Assembly (NCBI GenBank): GCA_003695865.1
Contig: RFGQ01000370.1
Location: 1 to 10,336 of the forward strand
Direction of reading: 5' to 3'
From: Gemmatimonadota bacterium
Lineage (GTDB): Bacteria; Gemmatimonadota; Gemmatimonadetes; Longimicrobiales; Gaopeijiaceae
Length of the DNA: 10,336 nucleotides
The notes under the pieces were generated by a model. That model saw nothing but the letters and a program-made list of their open reading frames with translations, had not been told where the DNA came from and did no database searches. Shown here one piece after another: positions 1 to 6,388 of the stretch. The number at the start of each line of letters is the position of its first letter. Positions within the stretch are counted from its first letter, which is position 1. A program made the translations under genes and the position numbers.

Positions 1-552
1 GCCTTCAGCACGTTTGCCGCCCCGCGCATCCGGGGCGCGATCCTCGACGACCTGCGCCGCCGCGATCACGTGCCGCGCTCGACGCGCCGCCGCCAGCGCG
101 AGATGGCCCGCGCGCGCGAGGAACTGGCCGCGGCGCTCACGCGCGAGCCGAGCGACGAGGAACTGGCCGAGGCGCTCGGCATCGACCTCGAGACCCTGTG
201 GAGCTGGAAGCAGGACTGCGAGCAGGCCGGCTGGCTGTCGCTCGATCAGCCGCTCGACTCGCGCGAGGGCCGGAGCATGCGCGCCCAGGAGATCCTGCCC
301 GGCGAAGACGGCGAGGAGATCGAAGAGGAGCTCAACATCGCGCAGGAGGCCGACGTGCTGCGCGAAGAGATCCTCAAGCTGAACGAGCAGGAGCGCACCG
401 TTCTCTCGCTCTACTACTTCGAGGAGCTCAAGCTGCGCGAGATCGCCGAAGTGCTCGGCGTGACGGAGTCGCGCATCTCTCAGATCCGCTGGAAGGCCAT
501 CAAGCGGCTGCGGGAGCGCATGGGCCACCTGCGCGAGGGGGCGACCCCGTGA
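1..552 (+). CDS. fliA: RNA polymerase sigma factor FliA (sigma-28), 3' part
   Basis: Alternative sigma factor that directs RNA polymerase to late flagellar promoters. The reading frame is open from base 1, so the gene is cut at the left edge. The 183 visible residues lack roughly the first 60 of a normal protein of about 240. The fragment begins inside region 2 with a stretch (visible residues 4-26) typical of the family: STFAAPRIRGAILDDLR, then a D-x-VPRS motif. Region 3 follows. The C-terminus (about 127-173) is a sigma region 4 helix-turn-helix, with LREIAEVLGVTESRISQI as the recognition part. The stop overlaps the next start (GTGA). An internal GTG at 70 gives an open frame but is not the true start, because homology continues upstream of it. 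A matching sigma-28-type promoter lies in front of motA in this window (8177-8203). Family assignment is confident; the true start lies outside the window. Confidence 0.95.
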   Translation, partial: AFSTFAAPRIRGAILDDLRRRDHVPRSTRRRQREMARAREELAAALTREPSDEELAEALGIDLETLWSWKQDCEQAGWLSLDQPLDSREGRSMRAQEILPGEDGEEIEEELNIAQEADVLREEILKLNEQERTVLSLYYFEELKLREIAEVLGVTESRISQIRWKAIKRLRERMGHLREGATP

Positions 553-1253
553 AGCGCGGGATCGTCGTCTTCGCCCTCGCGGTGCTCGCCGCGACGCCGG
601 TCGCCGCCCTCGCGCAGGCTCGCACGGGCGCGGCGCTGCCGGGCGACCAGGTGCAGGCGCTCATCCGCCGCGCGCTCACCGACCCGGGCGACGAAGCCGC
701 GTTCGCCGCGCTCGACGGCGCGCTGCGGTCGCGGGCGCAGGCCACCGCCACGGCGGTGCCCCCGCAGAGCGGCCCGGTCACCACGGCCGCGAGCGCCGCG
801 ACCGGCTCTGTGTGGCGTCGCACCGTCGCCCGGATGCGGACGGCCATCGCCGACTCGGGTCCACGCCGACTCGCGCTGCTCGCGGGTGCGGTGGTGCTCA
901 CCATCGGTCTGATCGTGCTCGCCCGCGGCGCCGTGCGCGGACTGCGCTACCGCAGCGTGCTGCGGCTGCCCCGCGGGGTCGACACGAACGAACAACGCAA
1001 ACGGTTCTGGGTCGCGCGCAGCCTGGCGTCGAACGGTCTGCCCGCCGGCGAGATCGCCCTGCGCACCGGTCTGTCGCGCGACGCCCTGAACCTTCTGCTC
1101 AAGCTTACGCCTGCCTCCAGGGCCACTGCCGCCCTACCTGCCCCGGTGCCCCACGTGCAGTCGGTCCTGGAGGCGGCGTCCGATCCTCTGGCGAGCGGGG
1201 TCGTCGACCCACGCTTCGCCGACGGGCGCCTCACGTACGGGAGGCGCGCGTGA
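549..1253 (+). CDS. Membrane protein with cytoplasmic HTH-like tail, SwrB-like position after fliA
   Basis: Protein of 234 residues with no function I can name firmly. It starts with a GTG that overlaps the fliA stop (GTGA). This start is preferred because it puts a signal-like hydrophobic segment at the N-terminus (residues 4-24, ending ALAQA). A region rich in Ala, Thr and Pro follows (25-105, probably periplasmic). A clear transmembrane helix spans about 108-127, then come several arginines (positive-inside) and a small domain at about 150-186. That domain reads as a helix-turn-helix: EIALRTGLSRDALNLLLKL. This kind of small HTH-like domain ends membrane proteins encoded next to flagellar sigma factors, and Bacillus subtilis SwrB directly follows sigD. 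Topology and position agree with a SwrB-like role in flagellar export or basal body maturation, but that is inference. A Pro/Ala-rich tail (187-234) follows. The downstream flgF start overlaps its stop by one base. The reading frame is confident; the function is open. Confidence 0.8.
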   Translation: MKRGIVVFALAVLAATPVAALAQARTGAALPGDQVQALIRRALTDPGDEAAFAALDGALRSRAQATATAVPPQSGPVTTAASAATGSVWRRTVARMRTAIADSGPRRLALLAGAVVLTIGLIVLARGAVRGLRYRSVLRLPRGVDTNEQRKRFWVARSLASNGLPAGEIALRTGLSRDALNLLLKLTPASRATAALPAPVPHVQSVLEAASDPLASGVVDPRFADGRLTYGRRA

Positions 1254-1939
1254 TGGGCCCCGGCGACGCGATCCGCGGCGCGCTCCGCTACTGGGAGCGC
1301 CGGCAGGCCGCCCTGTCGAACAACCTGGCCAACGCCGCCACCGACGGGTTCAAGGGCGAGCGCGTGTTCGGCCGTCTGCTCGAAGACATGACGCTGCGGG
1401 CAGCCAGTCGCACCGACGCGCAGCCCGGAGCGCTCGCGCAGACGGGCCGGGCGCTCGACGTGGCCCTTACGGGCCGCGGATACCTGGTGGTGTCCACGCC
1501 CGACGGGCTGCGCTACACCCGGTCGGGTTCGCTCTCGGTCGACGATGCCGGCCGTCTCACGGACGCGCGCGGCAACCCCGTGCTGGGTGACTCCGGACCC
1601 ATCGTGCTACCGCGCGGCGCGGTCGAGGTGACCCAGGACGGAGCCATCCGCGTGGACGGCGAAGAGGTGGCCCGCTTCCGGATCGAGGTGCCCGGAGGCG
1701 GGACGCGGCTTGAACGCCGCGACGGACTCTACTTCGTGCCCGACGGCGCCGGACGGCGTCTGCCGCAGGACGAGATCGCCATGAAGGGCGGCCATCTCGA
1801 GCAGAGCAACGTCGACCCCGTGGGCGCACTGGTCGAACTGCTCGACATCCAGAGGGCCTATTCGGCGACGCTGCGCACCGCACAGGTGCTCGACGGCGTC
1901 ATGGAGACGACCGCGCGCGACCTGGGACGCGTGCGCTGA
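1253..1939 (+). CDS. flgF: Flagellar basal-body rod protein FlgF
   Basis: Proximal-rod component of the flagellar axial structure, exported through the flagellar type III system without a cleaved signal. It has 228 residues, slightly shorter than enteric FlgF (about 250). The N-terminal rod signature is at residues 21-34 (LSNNLANAATDGFK). The central hook-basal-body domain includes ALDVALTGRGYLVV and a YTRSGSLSVDDAGRL segment. The C-terminal axial helix is near 180-228 (SNVDPVGALVELLDIQRAY). The ATG at 1253 shares a base with the upstream stop and has GAGG at 1241-1244, eight bases before it. An adjacent GTG at 1250 is an alternative start. It precedes flgG, the usual order. FlgF and FlgG are paralogues: the lower similarity to canonical FlgG and the position first of the pair favour FlgF. 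Confidence 0.9.
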   Translation: MGPGDAIRGALRYWERRQAALSNNLANAATDGFKGERVFGRLLEDMTLRAASRTDAQPGALAQTGRALDVALTGRGYLVVSTPDGLRYTRSGSLSVDDAGRLTDARGNPVLGDSGPIVLPRGAVEVTQDGAIRVDGEEVARFRIEVPGGGTRLERRDGLYFVPDGAGRRLPQDEIAMKGGHLEQSNVDPVGALVELLDIQRAYSATLRTAQVLDGVMETTARDLGRVR

Positions 1940-1951
1940 GGCTGAGCACAC

Positions 1952-1966
1952 CGCGGGAGCCCCGCG
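1952..1966 (+). other. Short GC hairpin between flgF and flgG
   Basis: In the 65-base gap between flgF and flgG, CGCGGG at 1952-1957 is the exact reverse complement of CCCGCG at 1961-1966, with a three-base loop. There is no T-tract after it, so it is not a canonical terminator. It could modestly affect mRNA stability or processing. Short perfect stems arise easily in sequence this GC-rich, so support is weak. Confidence 0.25.
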
Positions 1967-2004
1967 CCTGAGGGCGCCCCGCCACGCGAAGAGAGGACGA
2001 TCGC

Positions 2005-2793
2005 ATGGACCCCACGATCCGCACCGCCGCCACCGGCATGATCGCGCAGCAGACCCGCGTGGAGGTCATCTCGAACAACCTGGCCAACGTCAACACGACG
2101 GGATTCAAGCGCAGCCGGGCCCACTTCGAAGACCTGCTCTACCAGACCGCGCAGAACCAGCAGTCGGTGCAGGGCGAGGGCGTGCAGACGCTCGAAGAGG
2201 TGCAGGTGGGCCGAGGCACCCGCCTCACGGGGGTGCAGCGCATCATGTCGCAGGGCGCGCTCGAGCAGACCGGGCGCCCCCTCGATCTGGCGATCGAAGG
2301 AGAAGGCTACTTCCAGGTGCAGTTCAACGACGGCGTGGTCGCCTACACGCGGGACGGCAGCTTCCAGATCTCGGACCAGGGAGCGCTCATGACCTCGAGC
2401 GGCTACCTGGTGCTGCCCGGAGCCACGGTGCCCCAGGACGCCTCGGAGGTGACGATCTCGCGCAACGGCATCATCACCGCGCGCACCAACGCCGGCTCCG
2501 AATCGATCGAGCTCGGACGCATCGAGCTTGCCCGCTTCATGAACGAGTCGGGCCTGCGGGCGATGGGGGAGAACCTCTACGTCGAGACCGAGGCCTCCGG
2601 CAAGCCGATCGTGGGCTTTCCGCAGGAGCCCGGCTTCGGCCGCCTGATCCAGGGCGCGCTCGAGGCGAGCAACGTCGAGATCGTGCAGGAGATGGTCGAC
2701 ATGATCACCGCCATGCGCGCCTACGAGATCAACTCCAAGGCGGTGCAGACCGGCGAGGAGATGTCGCAGATGACCAACAACCTGATCCGCTGA
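2005..2793 (+). CDS. flgG: Flagellar basal-body rod protein FlgG (distal rod)
   Basis: Main distal-rod protein, which spans the periplasm and passes through the P and L rings. Its 262 residues nearly equal the enteric protein (260). The rod N-terminal signature is at about 22-36 (ISNNLANVNTTGFKR). The middle domain includes LDLAIEGEGYFQV and YTRDGSFQISDQGAL. The C-terminal motif (about 217-262) contains GALEASNVEIVQEMVDMI and AMRAYEINSKAVQ, both strongly typical of FlgG. The ATG has a good ribosome binding site (GAGAGGA, 1991-1997) seven bases upstream. It is separated from flgF by 65 bases and from flgA by 22. Nothing is unusual in length or motifs. Confidence 0.97.
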   Translation: MDPTIRTAATGMIAQQTRVEVISNNLANVNTTGFKRSRAHFEDLLYQTAQNQQSVQGEGVQTLEEVQVGRGTRLTGVQRIMSQGALEQTGRPLDLAIEGEGYFQVQFNDGVVAYTRDGSFQISDQGALMTSSGYLVLPGATVPQDASEVTISRNGIITARTNAGSESIELGRIELARFMNESGLRAMGENLYVETEASGKPIVGFPQEPGFGRLIQGALEASNVEIVQEMVDMITAMRAYEINSKAVQTGEEMSQMTNNLIR

Positions 2794-2815
2794 TCGCACG
2801 GAGGACTTCGGAGGC

Positions 2816-3712
2816 ATGCGTCGACCCCGCTCGAACCCCATGAGGGGGCGGCTGGTCGGGAGCGCGCTGGCCGCGGCCGTGACAGTGGGCTCGCCCACAC
2901 CCGGCGGCGCTACCCTCCTCAACCCGGAGTGCACGATGCTGGCGACTGGACCGCAAGTCATGAATGCACCAATAGAACCCGATGCGACCTCTGCTCGGTC
3001 CCTTGGGGGCGGTATGCGCGCCGAGTGGATCCAGCGGCCCGTGCCCGCACTGGCCGACACGCTGCCCTGGCTCCACGCCGAGGCGGTCACCGAGCAGGCC
3101 CGCTTGGCCGTCGCCGACGAGTGGGGCGAAGAGCCCGAGCGCATCCACATCGAGTGGGGTCCGGTACGCGGAGACTGGCAGCCGCCGGTGGGTGCCCGCG
3201 TGTCGCTGCTGGGCACCGGATCGGGCGGCCATTGGGTCGCGGTCGTGACCGCGCCCGGGAACCCCGACGAAGGCACTCAGGTGCGTCTGCGCGCCGGCGT
3301 GGAAGTCCGGCAGCCGGTCGCCGCGCGGGCGATCCCGCGCGGACACACGCTCACCGAAGCCGACATCCGCTACGAAACCGGCATCCACTGGGGGCCGTCC
3401 CGCGAGGTCGACTTCCGCGTAGCGGCGGGCTGGGTGACCGAGGCGCCGGTGCGCGAAGGTCAGATCCTGCGCCGCCCGACCGTCCGCCCGGCCCGCGTGG
3501 TGGAGGCCGGACGCACCGTGGACATCGTGTGGGCCCGCGACGGCATCTCCATCCGGCTGAAGGGACGGGCTCTGGGCTCGGCCGCCGCGGGCGAGATGGT
3601 GCGGGTGCGCACCGAGACCGGCCGCCGCATGGAAGGCGTGGCACAGCAGGACGGGCTCGTGGTGGTCTACGCCGGCGGCACGCGCACGCGCGGCCAGGGA
3701 GGTGGACGATGA
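2816..3712 (+). CDS. flgA: Flagellar P-ring assembly chaperone FlgA (SAF domain)
   Basis: Periplasmic chaperone that helps FlgI assemble into the P ring around the rod. It has 298 residues. The N-terminus is basic (residues 1-11) followed by a weak hydrophobic signal-like segment (12-24). The C-terminal half holds the SAF-type domain (about 160-222: AARAIPRGHTLTEADIRYE, then the REGQILRR turn). A beta-rich end (230-285) matches the FlgA pattern of V-x-x-G-x-x-V then VRVRTETGRRMEGV. The ATG at 2816 has GGAGGA at 2800-2805, ten bases away; a GAGG lying one base before the ATG is too close. A second ATG at 2840 is a possible start but has no visible ribosome binding site. Residues about 32-75 form an extra linker whose codons (CAA, AAT, GCA, CCA, ATA, TCT, CTT) are unlike the rest of the window. 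The stop overlaps the flgH start (ATGA). flgH and flgI follow, as expected for a P-ring chaperone. Confidence 0.9.
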   Translation: MRRPRSNPMRGRLVGSALAAAVTVGSPTPGGATLLNPECTMLATGPQVMNAPIEPDATSARSLGGGMRAEWIQRPVPALADTLPWLHAEAVTEQARLAVADEWGEEPERIHIEWGPVRGDWQPPVGARVSLLGTGSGGHWVAVVTAPGNPDEGTQVRLRAGVEVRQPVAARAIPRGHTLTEADIRYETGIHWGPSREVDFRVAAGWVTEAPVREGQILRRPTVRPARVVEAGRTVDIVWARDGISIRLKGRALGSAAAGEMVRVRTETGRRMEGVAQQDGLVVVYAGGTRTRGQGGGR

Positions 3713-4335
3713 CCTCCGCCGCCTCCCGCGCCACCCTCGCTGCCGTCCTGACCGCGGTCGGCGGCGTGCTCGCGGTCCCGCAGGCCGTGGGCGCCCAGCA
3801 GCAGACGGGCGCCGCCGCCGCGGGGGCCAGGCCGGCCTCGGTCGTGCCGACACGAACTTCGTGGTTCGCCGACCGCCGCGACGTACGGGTCGGGGACGTG
3901 GTCACGATCCTCGTCGACGAGCTGACCCTCGCGCAGGCGAACGTGAACCAGTCGGCTCAGAAGGATCGCTCGAGCGACTTCGGCTTCAACTCGAACGGAT
4001 CGGGCACGTCGCTCGGCTTCCAGAACGACGCGGCCCGCCGCCAGCGCGGGGAGTCGACCTCGCGAAACCGCTTCTCGGCCGAGATCAGCGGCCGCGTGGT
4101 CGAGGTGACACCGGGCGGCATGGCCCGCGTCGAGGGGCTGAAGAAGCTCAAGATCGACGAGCACGAACTCGAGGTCGTGATCCGCGGCTGGGTGCGGGCG
4201 CAGGACATCTCGACCCGCAACACCGTCGACTCGTGGCGCATGGCCGACGCGGAGATCCTCTACACGTCGAACGGCGAGCTGGGCAAGGCGAGCAAGGGCT
4301 TCCTGGCCAAGCTGTTCGACATCATCCTGCCATGA
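3709..4335 (+). CDS. flgH: Flagellar L-ring protein FlgH, without lipobox cysteine
   Basis: Forms the L ring, the outer-membrane bushing around the rod. It has 208 residues against about 232 in enterics. The N-terminal signal peptide (about 1-28) ends in AVGAQ. Conserved FlgH segments follow: SWFADRRDVRVGDVVTILVDE (about 45-65, given here in part: DVRVGDVVTILVDE), the ISGRVVEVTPGGMARVEGLK core, and near the C-terminus VIRGWVRAQDIS then NTVDSWRMADAEILY. It lacks any cysteine, so it cannot carry the N-terminal lipid that anchors enteric FlgH. A type I signal peptidase substrate is the better reading. It starts inside the flgA stop (ATGA), which suggests translational coupling. The family call is secure; the missing lipid anchor is a direct observation. 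Confidence 0.95.
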   Translation: MTSAASRATLAAVLTAVGGVLAVPQAVGAQQQTGAAAAGARPASVVPTRTSWFADRRDVRVGDVVTILVDELTLAQANVNQSAQKDRSSDFGFNSNGSGTSLGFQNDAARRQRGESTSRNRFSAEISGRVVEVTPGGMARVEGLKKLKIDEHELEVVIRGWVRAQDISTRNTVDSWRMADAEILYTSNGELGKASKGFLAKLFDIILP

Positions 4336-4339
4336 GCGC

Positions 4340-4344
4340 GGAGG
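4340..4344 (+). promoter_or_regulatory. Ribosome binding site deciding the flgI start
   Basis: GGAGG lies five bases before the ATG at 4350. The earlier in-frame ATG at 4332, which overlaps the flgH stop (ATGA), has no purine-rich site upstream of it. This favours 4350 as the flgI start, although coupled re-initiation at 4332 remains possible. Confidence 0.55.
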
Positions 4345-4349
4345 TCGGC

Positions 4350-5465
4350 ATGACCCGCAGGGGCCACGGAACGCACCCGCGCCCTAGGCGGGCACGTGGG
4401 CCGCGCCGGAGCGGGCCGGTGCGGCCGCTGTGGGCGCTCGCGGCGATCTGGATGCTCGCGCTGGCGCCGGACGCCGTCGCCGCGCAGGCCGCACGCGTGG
4501 GCGACCTGACGATTGCGGGTGAAGAGGTGCCGGTGCGCCTGGTCGGCTACGGCCTGGTCACCGGACTGGACGGCACGGGTGACCGGGTCATCGGAGGCTT
4601 CAGCTCGGGCCAGACGGTGCGCTCGGTGGCCAACCTGCTTCGCAACTTCGGCGTGGAGGTGCCCGAGCAGCTCCTGCGCACCCGTAACGTGGCCGCGGTG
4701 CTGGTCACGGCCGAAGCGTCGCCCTACCTGCGGCCCGGCGGCCGCTTCGAGGTGCAGGTGGCTTCGCTGGGCGACGCCATCTCGCTGCGCGGTGGCGTGC
4801 TGTGGATGACGCCCCTGCAGACCCACCTCGGCGGGCCCATCGTGGCCACGGCACAGGGGCCGCTGCTGCTCAGCGACGCCGAGCCCGGCAACCGCCGCTT
4901 CGCGCCCGCCCCGGTCGAGACGTCGGCGCGCATCCCCGAGGGGGGGCTCATCGAGCAGCCGCTGCCCCGCCCCGACTACGAGGGCACGGCCAGCCTGACG
5001 CTGCGTGAACCCGACCTGGCCACGGCCGCCGCCATCGCGCAGGCGATCGACCAGGCGCTCGGCCCCGGCACGGCGGTCGTCGAAGATCCGGGGGGGATCC
5101 TGCTCAACCTGCCCGACTCGACGCCGGCGGCGCGGGCGCTGGCGCTCTCGCAGATCCGCGACCTGACGGTGGTGCGCCCGCGTTCGGCCCAGGTGATCAT
5201 CGATGCCCGGGACGGCACCGTGGTGGCGGGCGGCGACATTCGCGTGGGCGAGGCGGTGGTGAGCCACGGCGGCATGACCCTGGCCATCGGAGCGGCGGCC
5301 GATACGGCCGGGGTGCCCGGAGACGTGCGCGTGCCGGTGGGCACGAGCGTGCAGGACGTGGCGGGTGCGCTGCACGCGGTGGCCGCGCCCCCGCAGGCGA
5401 TCGCCGCCATCTTCGAGTCGCTGAAAGAGGTCGGCGCGATCACGGCGCGGGTGGTGGTCCGATGA
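4350..5465 (+). CDS. flgI: Flagellar P-ring protein FlgI
   Basis: Builds the P ring in the peptidoglycan layer around the distal rod. It has 371 residues from this start (377 from 4332), close to the enteric 365. An unusually long, arginine-rich N-region (1-26) precedes the hydrophobic core (about 28-40) and a signal cleavage site near AVAAQA (43-48). An in-frame GTG at 4419 with GGAG upstream could give a more ordinary signal peptide. The mature protein opens with the family pattern ARVGDLTIAGEE, then VRLVGYGLVTGLDGTGDR. The rest follows the family, including an RTRNVAAVLVTA segment, a DLATAAAIAQAIDQAL segment, and the C-terminal end with VQDVAGALHAVAAPPQ and AIFESLKEVGAI. The stop overlaps the flgJ start (ATGA). 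Chaperone flgA and partner flgH are adjacent. The start is the only doubtful point. Confidence 0.95.
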   Translation: MTRRGHGTHPRPRRARGPRRSGPVRPLWALAAIWMLALAPDAVAAQAARVGDLTIAGEEVPVRLVGYGLVTGLDGTGDRVIGGFSSGQTVRSVANLLRNFGVEVPEQLLRTRNVAAVLVTAEASPYLRPGGRFEVQVASLGDAISLRGGVLWMTPLQTHLGGPIVATAQGPLLLSDAEPGNRRFAPAPVETSARIPEGGLIEQPLPRPDYEGTASLTLREPDLATAAAIAQAIDQALGPGTAVVEDPGGILLNLPDSTPAARALALSQIRDLTVVRPRSAQVIIDARDGTVVAGGDIRVGEAVVSHGGMTLAIGAAADTAGVPGDVRVPVGTSVQDVAGALHAVAAPPQAIAAIFESLKEVGAITARVVVR

Positions 5466-5857
5466 GCGGCGTGGGTCGCCTCGGTCCCGCTACGAGCGCC
5501 GGCCACGGCCCCCGGCCGCCGGCCGCCGCATCCGCGGGGCGTGCCGGGTCTCCCGACGCCCTCGAGGCGCTGCGCAGCGGCCGTATCCAGGACCGGGTCG
5601 AGCGCCTGCGTACCGCGACGGCTCTCGTGGGCTCGGCCTTCTACCAGGAGCTGTTCAAGGCCATGCGCGAGACGGTGCCCGAGGGCGGACTGATCGACGG
5701 CGGTCTCGGGGAAGACATCTTCTCGAGTCTCATGGATCAGCAGCTCGCCGAGGTCTCGGCCATGCGCGAGTCGCGCGGCCTGGCCTCGGCGCTCTACCGG
5801 CACTTCGCCGACGCCTACCTGCGGACGGACGCGGCAGGTACGGAGGGCGGGGAATGA
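5462..5857 (+). CDS. flgJ: Single-domain rod-binding protein, FlgJ N-terminal type
   Basis: Probable rod-assembly factor (rod cap) equivalent to the N-terminal half of enteric FlgJ. It has 131 residues. Residues 1-35 are a low-complexity Pro/Ala/Gly stretch. The rod-binding domain spans about 45-120 and shows ALVGSAFYQELFKAMRETVP, then a GEDIFSSLMDQQLAEVSA segment and the ending GLASALYRHF. Enteric FlgJ (about 313 residues) carries a C-terminal muramidase that opens peptidoglycan. That domain is absent here, so another hydrolase encoded elsewhere must do that job. It overlaps flgI at the start and flgN at the end (both ATGA). The single-domain form is common outside gamma- and betaproteobacteria. 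Confidence 0.9.
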   Translation: MSGVGRLGPATSAGHGPRPPAAASAGRAGSPDALEALRSGRIQDRVERLRTATALVGSAFYQELFKAMRETVPEGGLIDGGLGEDIFSSLMDQQLAEVSAMRESRGLASALYRHFADAYLRTDAAGTEGGE

Positions 5858-6387
5858 GCGCGGCGGGCGCGGCGCGCCTTTCGGTCGTCGACGGAGGCGC
5901 CGTCGACCCCATCGCCTCGCTGGCCGAAGCGCTGCGGGGCGAGGCACGGCTGCTGCATCAGCTCGTGCACCTGCTCCAGGAGCAGCGCACGGCAGTGGCC
6001 CGCGACGACCTGGACGGGGTGAACGACTCGGTCCACGGAGCGCAGCGCGTGCTGCTGACCCTCAAAGAGGCCCGTACGCGGCGGCGGACCCTTCTGCAGC
6101 TCGCCACCGGCGTGCCCGACGCCAGCCTCGAGGAGATCGAAACCTATCTGGGGCGCCGCATGACGCCGGCGCTGCGCGCCGCCGCCGACGACCTACACGC
6201 GGCCGCGCAGCTCCTGTCCAGCCAGGTCGACATGAATCAACGGATCCTGCGCACCGCCATCCGCACCGGCGACCGCCTGATCCGCGAAGCGTACGGCCAG
6301 AGCACGCAGCCCCCGGTCTACGCGCCCGACGCGCCGCCCGAAACACGCCAGACCGGTGGCGGCCTCATCATCAACCGGCAGGTCTGA
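5854..6387 (+). CDS. flgN: FlgN-type flagellar export chaperone
   Basis: Cytoplasmic chaperone predicted to bind the hook-filament junction protein FlgK and deliver it to the flagellar export gate. It has 177 residues, mostly helical: long amphipathic helices at about 18-78 (SLAEALRGEARLLHQLVHLL onward) and 95-148, the pattern of FlgN-family proteins. The C-terminal tail from about 150 is Pro/Thr-rich and probably flexible, ending GGGLIINRQV. Sequence similarity within this family is low, so the call leans on length, helical pattern and location directly before flgK (one base between them). The ATG overlaps the flgJ stop and has GGAGG at 5842-5846, seven bases upstream. Confidence 0.8.
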   Translation: MSAAGAARLSVVDGGAVDPIASLAEALRGEARLLHQLVHLLQEQRTAVARDDLDGVNDSVHGAQRVLLTLKEARTRRRTLLQLATGVPDASLEEIETYLGRRMTPALRAAADDLHAAAQLLSSQVDMNQRILRTAIRTGDRLIREAYGQSTQPPVYAPDAPPETRQTGGGLIINRQV

Positions 6388-6388
6388 C

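Noticed and set aside
2960..2985. Possible sigma-28 promoter in flgA (CCCGATGC at 2978-2985)
   Set aside because: No TAAA-like -35 box lies at the right distance. The AT-richer patch is better described as atypical codon use.
1858..3276. Long minus-strand open frame of 472 codons opposite flgF, flgG and flgA
   Set aside because: It is antisense to three well-supported flagellar genes, shows no recognisable protein family, and is expected from high GC content at third codon positions.
5289..5306. GCCGATAC inside flgI resembling a sigma-28 -10 box
   Set aside because: The sequence at the -35 position is GC-rich and unrelated to the consensus, and it lies within coding sequence far from a gene start.
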